From contig JAFLEH010000014.1 of assembly GCA_017301995.1 (NCBI GenBank), positions 108,719-172,718 on the forward strand: a stretch of DNA of 64,000 nucleotides. Direction: 5' to 3'. Both the position numbers and the translations under genes were made by a program. This document shows, in pieces, positions 25,769 through 34,225 of this stretch. This stretch comes from Verrucomicrobiota bacterium (lineage in GTDB: Bacteria > Verrucomicrobiota > Verrucomicrobiia > Verrucomicrobiales > Akkermansiaceae). Each line of letters starts with the position of its first letter. The first letter of the stretch is position 1. Under the pieces are notes generated by a model. The model was given only the letters and a program-made list of their open reading frames with translations, had not been told where the DNA came from and did not search any database.

Positions 25769-26943
25769 GCGGCCTGTTTTCCCTAACCGTGGTTTCCGCG
25801 GCGGAACAGGCGAAGATCGCCGGGGTGCCGCCCGAACCTAACACACCGCTGCCGGAAGTCACCCGCGAGTCACTGGACACGGCGATCCGCCGCGGGGTGG
25901 ACTTCCTCATCGCGGATCAGAACAAGGACGGATCCTGGGGCGGCCCCACCCGCACCAAGGGGCTGAACATCTACGCCCCGGTTCCCGGCGCCCACCACGC
26001 GTTCCGCGCGGGCGCCTCGGGATTGGCCCTCTCCGGTCTGCTGGACGTCGCCGACCCGCGCCAAGAAGCGGTCGCCGCCATCACCAAAGCCAGCGAATGG
26101 GCCGCCCGCGACCTGCCGAAGCTCCGTCGGCCGGACCACACGACCACCTACAACTCGTGGGGCCACGCCTATGGATTGCGCGCGCTCACCCGGCTCTATC
26201 AACGCGAAACCGATCCGAAGAAGAAAGCCGAATGGGCGCGCCTCGGCCAGGAGCAGGTGGATCTCGCCAACCGCTACATGGAATTGGAGGGCGGCTGGGG
26301 CTATCTGGACCTCGACGATCTGACAACCCAAAAACCGACCGGCATCCCCACCTGTTTCACCACCGCCACGGTGCTCCTCGCCATGCACGAGGCGCGCGAA
26401 GTGATGGACCTGAAACTCAACGACCACGTGGTCAAGCAGTCGCTGCTTTCGGTGCGCGTCCAACGGACGCCCGACTTTTCCTATGTGTATTCGATCGATC
26501 ACTTCCGGCGTCCGCGTTATGACATCAACCGGCCGGCCGGTTCGCTCGCTCGCTCCCAGGCCTGCAATGCCTGCCTGCGCGATTTCGGGGACAAAGCGGT
26601 GACCGACGAGGTTCTAACCACATGGGCCGACCGTTTCCTCGCCCGCGAGGGATTCCTCAGCATCGGCCGCAAGCGTCCGGTGCCGCACGAGACCCATTTT
26701 CATATATCCGGCTACTTTTATTACTACGGGATTTATTATTTCACCGAATCGGTGGGCCTGCTGCCGAAGGCGCAACGCGCCAAATATGCCAGGGGACTCG
26801 CGGCGATCCTGTTGGAACGCCAGGAAAAGGACGGATCGTGGTGGGACTATCCGCTCTACGACTACCACCAGCCCTACGGCACCGGCTACGCCCTGATGGC
26901 CCTCGCCTGGTGCCGCAACGAACTCGGGAACACCGGGACCTGA
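25711..26943 (+). CDS. Secreted squalene-cyclase/prenyltransferase-like repeat protein
   Basis: The 410-residue protein has an N-terminal signal peptide (to about SAAEQAK) and an alpha/alpha-barrel sequence with QW-type motifs: ADQNKDGSWGGPT near residue 75 and RQEKDGSWWDYPLYDYHQPYGTGYALMAL near the end. It resembles the terpene cyclase/prenyltransferase toroid fold, but with a signal peptide and no clear DxDD acid motif, so cyclase activity is unlikely to be a safe guess. Such proteins in Verrucomicrobiota and Planctomycetes are mostly uncharacterised. It follows the HlyD-like gene. The ATG at 25711 is chosen for the signal peptide; an in-frame TTG at 25657 overlaps the previous gene. Confidence 0.75.
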   Translation: MLLSIQSRPTGRLLLRLASCGLFSLTVVSAAEQAKIAGVPPEPNTPLPEVTRESLDTAIRRGVDFLIADQNKDGSWGGPTRTKGLNIYAPVPGAHHAFRAGASGLALSGLLDVADPRQEAVAAITKASEWAARDLPKLRRPDHTTTYNSWGHAYGLRALTRLYQRETDPKKKAEWARLGQEQVDLANRYMELEGGWGYLDLDDLTTQKPTGIPTCFTTATVLLAMHEAREVMDLKLNDHVVKQSLLSVRVQRTPDFSYVYSIDHFRRPRYDINRPAGSLARSQACNACLRDFGDKAVTDEVLTTWADRFLAREGFLSIGRKRPVPHETHFHISGYFYYYGIYYFTESVGLLPKAQRAKYARGLAAILLERQEKDGSWWDYPLYDYHQPYGTGYALMALAWCRNELGNTGT

Positions 26944-26944
26944 A

Positions 26945-27138
26945 CAGGAACGATTGCCCTGGAACACCTCATCCATCCGCATCAACATCCGGAGTTGTTC
27001 TTTTTCCGCGGACAGGATCACAAAATTCCGGTCCACCACCCGGCTTATGCAGTGGTAGATGACCTGCTTCCGAAAGTGTTCAACTTGGGCTAGAGTGCCC
27101 ACGGAATAACCGAAGTCCGAAATCAGGCGCCTGGACAT
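26945..27138 (-). pseudogene. Fragment of an IS200-like / REP-associated tyrosine transposase
   Basis: A minus-strand frame starting ATG at 27138 encodes about 65 residues including QVIYHCISRVVDRNFV and EKEQLRMLMRMDEVFQGN. This is the N-terminal signature of Y1-type (RAYT) transposases, which normally continue with a cysteine-containing strand and SNHFHLL. Here the similarity ends at about 26955, where the frame runs into the antisense of the cyclase-like gene, so the HUH motif and the catalytic Tyr are missing. The start overlaps the stop of the giant repeat gene (TGATG). It is the only transposase remnant I found in the window. Confidence 0.7.
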
Positions 27139-30100
27139 CAGGGAATGATCGTGACGCGGAAGAACTCGCGCTGTTTGGCGATCACCGGGGTTAGGGTAAC
27201 GAATTCCCCATTCCCGGTGATGTCCTCCACCGTCTGCCAATTGGCGAGATCCTCCGATGCCTCCAGCCGGTAGCGCACCCCATCCATGGTCTGGAAGCTC
27301 AGTTCCACTTCCCCGCCTCCGGCGGATCGCTCGAACGTGGCAAGCTCCAATCGCCCGTCCGGCAGCACCGCGAGCACCCGGTGGCTGGTGTTGTTCCCAG
27401 GCTCCGGATCTCCCGCAAAGTCCACGCTGGCATCCAGCCCAAGCGGCCCCGGTGTTCCGGGCAGCGTCAAATCAATCACCACATCCAGCGGGCTCGCGAC
27501 TGGCAAATCCGGCAGCGGAATCGTCAGCACCCCGGCATCCACCGTCCCCGGAGGCGTGGAACCCACAAGCGCCACCCCAGGCGGCAACGCGAAACTCAAT
27601 TCCGCGCCTCCGACCGCGACGGCTTCCGCATGGCTGACCGTGTACACAAGGGTAGTCCCCGCTCCGGTCGCGCCGGTGAGTGGCACGGCGGCGGTCAGCG
27701 CCAAATCGGCGGAGGCGTTCGCGACCCAGGTGAAGCCGATGTCGTTGCCCACCGCTCCACCGTCGCCATTGGCCTGATAGGTGATCCGCAGGTTGCCGCC
27801 GTCGATGGGGATCAACGCGCCTTCCGGCAACCCGGCAAAGGTTCCGTTGACCGGATCCTCGCCGTCGTTGAAAACCAGCACGACCGGATCCGTCATAAAA
27901 ACCGGCTCGATGTCGGGGAATGTATATAAACTCAGAGTTCCCCCCAGCGTGACCGAGCCGTTGACGTGCAATTCGTCGCGCTCCAGATAGGGGTCCATCC
28001 CGGAAAAGCCAACCTCCAGGGTGCCATCTCCGGCGAGTTCGAAATCCCCGTTGACCGTGAGACCCGGCTGCCGGTTCGGATAGACGATCCCGCCCGCGGG
28101 AACGGTCACGTCGCCATCGATCACGCCGTCGCCATACAACTCTCCGGCAACCCGGACGTCTCCGGTTAGGTTTCCATACAGGCTGATCGATCCCTCCGGG
28201 CCCGTATCGACCGGGACGGTCATCGCCCCGGCATCAAACAAGGCGCCCGCTCCCACGTCCACAAACTCCGGCGCGCCAAAACTGGCGTCTCCGGCGATCA
28301 CCAGCGTCCCCCCCCACACAGAGTAGGCGGTGTTGCCGGAGTTCGATCCGCTGAGCACCACCGTGCCGGGTTGCAGCTTGTATAGCGACACCGGGCCGAC
28401 GAGCGGACCGCTGATATCGAGCGCCCCATCCACCTCAAGCTCAACCCAGGTGACCACATGCTCGGGCGGAGGAGTGAGCACCAACCCTCCCGACATTCGC
28501 GCCTCGGTGGCCGCCGGGCCGTCCGGAACGCGGATCGTACGGGTGGCATAGATATCCCCGTTGTTGAGTTCGATGGGATTGGCCAAGTCCACCGTGTGGG
28601 TGGAGTTTGACGAGCCAAGGATCAGCGCCCCGACATCCGACCCGGTGCGGGACCGATAGAGAAACGCCGGACTTGGCTGGCCCCATACAAGGGTCGCCCC
28701 CGCTCCGCCGAGGTTCACCGCGCGGTCCGCCCCGAATGCGGACCAACCGGCACCCTGATAGGTATCCAACTGGACCTCGCCGGGACCGGTTCCCAGTGGG
28801 CGGGTGAAATCGCCGTTGCCCAATTCCAGCACCGCGTTGTTGACCAGATGCAGGTTTCCGGACGGTAGCGCGGCCATACCGCGCAGAGACAACCGGTGTC
28901 CCATTTCGAAGCCGCTGGTCGGATTGTGGCTTGCCGCGAACGGCCCCGGCGCACCGACCGTTAGATCGCCGGTTCCCGTTGTGGTCCCGGAAAGCACCGT
29001 GGCTCCCGATCCATAACAATAGGCGGACCCCGTCCCCCAATCGAGCAATCCGGCCAGTTCCATCACCGTGGGGCTGTTGGAGTGCAGCGTGCCGCCGTTT
29101 CCGGTCAGCAGGACGTTGCCGCTGATTGTTAGTGGTCCGGTGGCCTGGAAACATCCTCCGTCGAGCGTGACCGGGGTGCCGCCGGCACCGAGCGCGGCCG
29201 GGTTTCCGGTTCCAACCACACCGCGCCGGACGGTAACCCCGCCGTCGAAGCTGTTGGTCCCGGATAGAAGCAACGTACCGTTGCCCGTCTTCACCAGGCC
29301 GAAGGTTCCCGCTCCGTCACCGATCGCGCCGGTCAGTTGGAGTCTGGCGCGGGAGTTGTCCGAGGTGCCGCCGGTGGCGACGTCGATGGTCAGATCGTTG
29401 CCGAGGGTGACCGCGCCGCCCAAGGTGAGATTCCCGGATGCCGCGGCGGTGTAGCTCACGGCGGTGGTTCCGGTGCCGCCGGTGACAAGCGGGCTGTCCA
29501 GCGACCCGGCCGCTTGCGACAACTGCAAGGTGGCGGATCCCGCCGAGGAAATCGTCACCGGCCAGCCTCCGACCGAGCCGTTTGGGCCGAGAAACACCGT
29601 CCCCTCGGCAATCGCGAGCCCGTTCGTTAGATCGTTGGCCGGGTGGGTTAGATACAAGGCGCGCGCACCGGTTTTCAGGATGCCGCCGTTGACCACCCGG
29701 GTTTCGATCGTCGCATCCGCGGTGGCCGCGTATTGGCTGGTGGTGGTGGTGGTGACCTGGACGGTCCGCACCGCCCCCCCCAGATCCAGCGTGCCGTCAT
29801 TCACCGGACTGTTCTCGGTGCCGCTGCCCGTAATCAGAATCTGCCGCGCGTCGGTGCCCGAGCTGTTGGTGTTGTTCGCCATCTGGAGATTGCCCTCCAA
29901 CACCAATGTGCCGGACGACCCCGTGCGCACCGCGCTGAAATCGTTGGAGTCGGTCTGCGCCATGGATAGACCGCTGACCGTCTCGGTGTGGTGGTCGAGG
30001 TCAAGCACCGCCTCGTCGGCCGAATTCAGCGCGACCGCGGAACCGTTCGCGATCTGCTCGTCGGCCTCAAGTCGAACCGTCCCCGCGGTGACCGTGATGC

Positions 30101-33100
30101 CGGCCGCGCCGATCGCGTCGCCACCGGTCTTGTTCAGGAGCAGGGTTCCCCCGGTCAGGCTCCAGGGACCTAGCAGGGTGTTAGGCGCGCCGGAGGTCCG
30201 CACCGTGCCGGAACCGGTCTTGACCAGTGTGGCTCCGGCCGGGCCGCCGACGGCACCGTTGATTTCCAGGTCCACCGCGTTTGCCGTGTTGTCCGGCACA
30301 TTGAACGAGTGTGACCCGGCGGATAGCCCGAGCGTCCCCTCGAAGAACGGTGGCGCCGATCCCGCGCCGGCATTTGATGTTAGATTGCCGTTCAATTGGA
30401 GGGTGCCCCCCGCGCCAGTGACGAGCCGCGGCCCCACCGCATTGCTGGCCCCTCCCAGCACAAGGGCGTCCACGGTGTAGCTCAGCCCGTTCAGATCGAG
30501 CGTTCCGTCACTCACCGTGGTTTCCGCACCGAATCCGGAAACCGAGGTGCCGAACCTGACAGTCCCTGTGCCGCTCTTGGTGAGACGGATGCCGCCCGTG
30601 GCGCTCTGGCTGATCGCGCCCTCGATCCGGATATCCCCGCTGCCGGAAAGCGTGAAGGTCCGCGAGGCGGTGCCGGACGTGCTGGTTAGATCGCCGATCG
30701 CCACCTCGGTGGCACTCTGGTTGATGAGAGTGGCGGCCGAGGAGGCCTTCAGATCGATTGCGGGTACTTCCAGTCCGTAGCCGTTGGCACCGTTGACAGT
30801 TAGAGTACCGGCCGTGAGCGAAAGCGACCCGATCCGGTGGTGTCCTCCGGTGCCGGACGCCTCTCTGTCGGTTAGAATGGTTGCATTGACGCCCGAATTG
30901 ACCGGGTGGCCGATGTCCACCGGAGCATCGCCCAACAGTTCCAGCGTGGCGCCCGCCACGGAGAACGTGAGCGGACCCGCAAGGCTGATGGTGTCCGGGC
31001 CACGGAGACGCAGGGTGCCCGCGCCCAGTTTGGTTTCCGCCGTCCCCCGCGCGACGCCAGTGGCACCCGCGCCGATGTCGAGGACGCCGGCGCCGGTCTT
31101 GGTGAAGACACCGGTGCCGGCGAAGGTGCCGTTGAAGGTCAGGGTATTGTCGGCGGTCACGTCTAGCAGACCGAAGTTGGCATTGAACGTCAGGGTCCGC
31201 GATGTGGCGAATCCGCCGTCGGCGCGGAAGGTGCTGGAACTGCCGATCGAGCTGTGGACCGTCACACCGTTGGCCGGATTGCCAAGCGCGCCATCGGACG
31301 CCACCACGAGCGCGCCCTGGGAGATCGCCAGGCTGGAAGCGGACCCGCTTCCAAAGCTGTTAGCCACGTTTCCGAGAACCACCGGACCGGGTCCGGTCTT
31401 GGCTAGATCACCCGAACCGCCCAACACCCCGGAAAGCGTCGCGGTGGCGGTGGTGCCGCCGCCGTTGTCAATCGTGAGCGAGCGCTGCAAATCCACCAAC
31501 CCGGTTAGAACGACACCACCGTCCACCGTGTCCAAAGTGAGCAAACCGGTGCCGCCGCTTCGGACGTTCAGGCTGTTTGAAACGGTTAGTCCGCTGGCGA
31601 TCCTCACGGTCGCCGTCGCGGTGCCGGATAGATCACCCAAGGCCAGTCCCCCGCTGCCGAGCGCGGCGGAGTGTTCCAGCTCGAGGGTGCCGGCGAGCAC
31701 CTCGGTGCCCCCGGTGTGGGTGTTGGCCCCCTGGAGTTTGAGCACACCGGCGCCCGATTTCACCAGTTTCCGCGGAGTGCCGTCCTCGGTTACGCTCTGG
31801 ACCTGGACGTTGAGCGAGGTTCCCGTCGGACTCAGTGTGAGATCGCCTTCCAGGTCGAACCCGGAGAAATTGGGAACGAACGAGTTACCGTTGGTTAGAG
31901 CAAGGGTGGCTGCCGAGGCCACCCGGATCGACGGGATGGTGACGATATGCGATGACCCGGTGCCGTTGTTCGCCACATTGAGCGTCGCGGTTCCCGCCAG
32001 GGAGAACGCGCCGGTGCCGAATCCCCCGGTGGTGTTGGTCCGCAAATCCAGCGTGCCGCCGGCCAACTGCAGCGGCAGTCCCGCCAAAGCGGAGGTGCCG
32101 TTCACCCGCAAGGTGCCGCCCGACATGGAAATGGCGCCGGCGATCGCCCCGTCGGTGGCCACGGTCACCGTGCCACCTGATAGAGCCAGCGGCCCGCTGC
32201 CGAGCGCGTTGGCCGCATTGAGCGCGACCGTTCCACCGCTGATCGAAGTGCCGCCGCCGTAGGTGGAGGAACCGGATATCGTCAGATCGGGCGGACTCAC
32301 TCCACCGGTGATGGTTAGGGCATCCGCGGGACCTCCGGTGATTCCGCCGGCCAAGGTGATCGTGCTGTCATATCCGGAGGCGCCGGGACCACGCAGGGTG
32401 GCGTTTCCTTCCAGCGCGAGCGGGCCGGTCAACCGGAACCCGTGCGTGTTGTCCCCGCCGATCGTCAGATCCGTTCCCGCCGCCAAGGTTAGGCCGGTCA
32501 GTTCGAAGGTTTTGTTCGATCCGCTTCCCGAACGCCGGTTGGCATCCAGCATCAGGGTTCCGCCAAGCCGGATGGCGGTCGGCACCTGATAGGTCTGCGC
32601 CGTGGACGTGCCATTGCCATCCGCCAACAGCCGCAACCCACCGCCGTTGACATCGACGGTCGCGCCGCCGAACGGGTTGGCAACCGCATCCACCGCCACC
32701 GGTGTGCCGGATCCGAGGTTGGCAAACAACATTTCGATGGTTCCGCCGCCGGTGGCGGTAAAGACGGAGCCCGCGGGGAGGTCGGTGGCGCCGCCGGTCA
32801 CGGCCAAACCGCCGCCACCTGTCTTGGTGATCGTGCGGGCTATCCCACCACCTAACAACGAACCGGTGGTCAGTTTGGCCGTTGCCGAACCCGCCGTGGT
32901 CACTTGGAAACCCGGGTTTCCGGTGAGCGTCACATCACCGAGCGTGATGCCGGCCGTTCCGCTGGTGGCATTGGAGCCAGGACTCACCGTTAGAGTCTGT
33001 CCGGCCATCGCGAGGCTGCCGAAGGTGTGGTTCACCCCCACTCCGGAACTGGCCCGGTCACTGAGAATCGCGCTGTCCGCGGTAATCAGCAGGTGGTTTC

Positions 33101-34001
33101 CCTGCGATCCGGTGGCGAAGTTTGCGGCGCTGCTGAGCCTCGCGGACAAGGTGCCTCCCGCCAGGGTGACCGACGATGTGGTGGTGTCCCCGAGTGCGGT
33201 CGCGTTGCCCAGTTCGAGCCGCCCGGTGGTTAGATTCCAGGTTCCATCGAAGTTGCTCGCCGCCCCAAGCCTGACGGTCCCCGGCCCGGTCGGTGAGATC
33301 ACGGTGGCGGAGGTTCCGCCAGTTAGATCGTTGGTGCCGTTACCGACGGTCAGCACGTCCGACTCCGCGCCCGTGGCCAGAGTGACCGCCGTCGCGGCGG
33401 CATCCAACGTGACCACGCCATTGCATGCCACCGACCCGCTGCCAGCCAGCGTCGCGCCGTGACGGAGCGTCACCGGGCGGTCCAGAGAAATCGAGTTCCC
33501 GATCTCCAGCGTCGCGCCAGTCTGGACCGTGGTGACGATCCCGCTGGTCCCAAGAGCGCCGGTATGTGCGGCGCGCAGGATCCCGGCGGCAATGGTGGTG
33601 CCGCCCGGATTGGTGTTGGATGCACCTAACACAAGGGTGCCGCCGCCGGCCTTGGTGAGCCCGCCGGTCACCGACAGCGAATTGGATAGGGTCGCGGTCG
33701 CGCCATCTGCCACGGCCACCGAGTTTCCCGTGGCGAGCGCGAGCGTGCCGCCTGATAGGGTGTAGCTGCCGTCGAACCGGAGGCTCAGCGCCTGCTCGGT
33801 GGCCGTTGTGGTGATCGCACCCGCCAGTGCGGCGGGAAACACCACTTCGCTGGTATTGGTCGGCTCGCCATCGGGGTTCCAGTTTCCGGGGGTGGACCAT
33901 GCTGCGGTGCCGGCTCCGGCATCCCAGGTCACGGTGGCGCCGTGAGCGGCGATCTGTCCGACGACCACCACTGAAATGAGCAACAGGGATCGGGTTTTCA
34001 T
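27138..34001 (-). CDS. Giant secreted protein with autotransporter-associated beta-strand repeats
   Basis: The 2287-residue protein has a signal peptide (MKTRSLLLISVVVVGQIAAHG) and then about 2000 residues of Gly/Thr/Ser/Ala/Leu-rich beta-helix sequence. This contains many copies of the pattern K-x-G-x-G-T-L-x-L-x-G-x-N-x-x-x-G-G-T (e.g. LTKAGGGTLVLGASNT near residue 105), the autotransporter-associated repeat. Residues about 2095-2210 form a DUF11/CARDB-like beta-sandwich (ADLALTAAVPLTGATGAG, PGNNTSHRVLAVLP), and the last 70 residues are a terminal module (YRLEASEDLANWQTV, FFRVTIIP). No outer-membrane barrel and no PEP-CTERM motif are present, so export and anchoring must use another route. 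It is probably a long surface fibre or adhesin. GTTAG words are especially dense here. Confidence 0.88.
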   Translation of the reverse strand: MKTRSLLLISVVVVGQIAAHGATVTWDAGAGTAAWSTPGNWNPDGEPTNTSEVVFPAALAGAITTTATEQALSLRFDGSYTLSGGTLALATGNSVAVADGATATLSNSLSVTGGLTKAGGGTLVLGASNTNPGGTTIAAGILRAAHTGALGTSGIVTTVQTGATLEIGNSISLDRPVTLRHGATLAGSGSVACNGVVTLDAAATAVTLATGAESDVLTVGNGTNDLTGGTSATVISPTGPGTVRLGAASNFDGTWNLTTGRLELGNATALGDTTTSSVTLAGGTLSARLSSAANFATGSQGNHLLITADSAILSDRASSGVGVNHTFGSLAMAGQTLTVSPGSNATSGTAGITLGDVTLTGNPGFQVTTAGSATAKLTTGSLLGGGIARTITKTGGGGLAVTGGATDLPAGSVFTATGGGTIEMLFANLGSGTPVAVDAVANPFGGATVDVNGGGLRLLADGNGTSTAQTYQVPTAIRLGGTLMLDANRRSGSGSNKTFELTGLTLAAGTDLTIGGDNTHGFRLTGPLALEGNATLRGPGASGYDSTITLAGGITGGPADALTITGGVSPPDLTISGSSTYGGGTSISGGTVALNAANALGSGPLALSGGTVTVATDGAIAGAISMSGGTLRVNGTSALAGLPLQLAGGTLDLRTNTTGGFGTGAFSLAGTATLNVANNGTGSSHIVTIPSIRVASAATLALTNGNSFVPNFSGFDLEGDLTLSPTGTSLNVQVQSVTEDGTPRKLVKSGAGVLKLQGANTHTGGTEVLAGTLELEHSAALGSGGLALGDLSGTATATVRIASGLTVSNSLNVRSGGTGLLTLDTVDGGVVLTGLVDLQRSLTIDNGGGTTATATLSGVLGGSGDLAKTGPGPVVLGNVANSFGSGSASSLAISQGALVVASDGALGNPANGVTVHSSIGSSSTFRADGGFATSRTLTFNANFGLLDVTADNTLTFNGTFAGTGVFTKTGAGVLDIGAGATGVARGTAETKLGAGTLRLRGPDTISLAGPLTFSVAGATLELLGDAPVDIGHPVNSGVNATILTDREASGTGGHHRIGSLSLTAGTLTVNGANGYGLEVPAIDLKASSAATLINQSATEVAIGDLTSTSGTASRTFTLSGSGDIRIEGAISQSATGGIRLTKSGTGTVRFGTSVSGFGAETTVSDGTLDLNGLSYTVDALVLGGASNAVGPRLVTGAGGTLQLNGNLTSNAGAGSAPPFFEGTLGLSAGSHSFNVPDNTANAVDLEINGAVGGPAGATLVKTGSGTVRTSGAPNTLLGPWSLTGGTLLLNKTGGDAIGAAGITVTAGTVRLEADEQIANGSAVALNSADEAVLDLDHHTETVSGLSMAQTDSNDFSAVRTGSSGTLVLEGNLQMANNTNSSGTDARQILITGSGTENSPVNDGTLDLGGAVRTVQVTTTTTSQYAATADATIETRVVNGGILKTGARALYLTHPANDLTNGLAIAEGTVFLGPNGSVGGWPVTISSAGSATLQLSQAAGSLDSPLVTGGTGTTAVSYTAAASGNLTLGGAVTLGNDLTIDVATGGTSDNSRARLQLTGAIGDGAGTFGLVKTGNGTLLLSGTNSFDGGVTVRRGVVGTGNPAALGAGGTPVTLDGGCFQATGPLTISGNVLLTGNGGTLHSNSPTVMELAGLLDWGTGSAYCYGSGATVLSGTTTGTGDLTVGAPGPFAASHNPTSGFEMGHRLSLRGMAALPSGNLHLVNNAVLELGNGDFTRPLGTGPGEVQLDTYQGAGWSAFGADRAVNLGGAGATLVWGQPSPAFLYRSRTGSDVGALILGSSNSTHTVDLANPIELNNGDIYATRTIRVPDGPAATEARMSGGLVLTPPPEHVVTWVELEVDGALDISGPLVGPVSLYKLQPGTVVLSGSNSGNTAYSVWGGTLVIAGDASFGAPEFVDVGAGALFDAGAMTVPVDTGPEGSISLYGNLTGDVRVAGELYGDGVIDGDVTVPAGGIVYPNRQPGLTVNGDFELAGDGTLEVGFSGMDPYLERDELHVNGSVTLGGTLSLYTFPDIEPVFMTDPVVLVFNDGEDPVNGTFAGLPEGALIPIDGGNLRITYQANGDGGAVGNDIGFTWVANASADLALTAAVPLTGATGAGTTLVYTVSHAEAVAVGGAELSFALPPGVALVGSTPPGTVDAGVLTIPLPDLPVASPLDVVIDLTLPGTPGPLGLDASVDFAGDPEPGNNTSHRVLAVLPDGRLELATFERSAGGGEVELSFQTMDGVRYRLEASEDLANWQTVEDITGNGEFVTLTPVIAKQREFFRVTIIP

Positions 34002-34142
34002 CTTCGTAACAAGGCTGTAATTCAGGGGGATGGAGGCGACCGGGGAAACCGGTGCTCCTGCGGCTTCGCGGACGAATGACCCTCCGCGGCGCTCGGATAG
34101 TCCGCAAATCCTCCGTCCCTGTCAAACCCGTTCTTCGGGTCC

Positions 34143-34166
34143 GGAACTCGGGAACTCGGGAACTCG
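34143..34166. repeat. Short tandem repeat GGAACTCG x3
   Basis: Three perfect copies of GGAACTCG plus a partial fourth lie in the 224-base gap between the divergent giant repeat gene and the flavin dehydrogenase gene, about 60 bases before the latter's ATG. No other gene or RNA is seen in the gap. Confidence 0.7.
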
Positions 34167-34225
34167 GGAATTGACGGTCCCACGGATTTCCGCTGGAGTG
34201 GCGCAGCCTCCTCCCGCACACCGCC

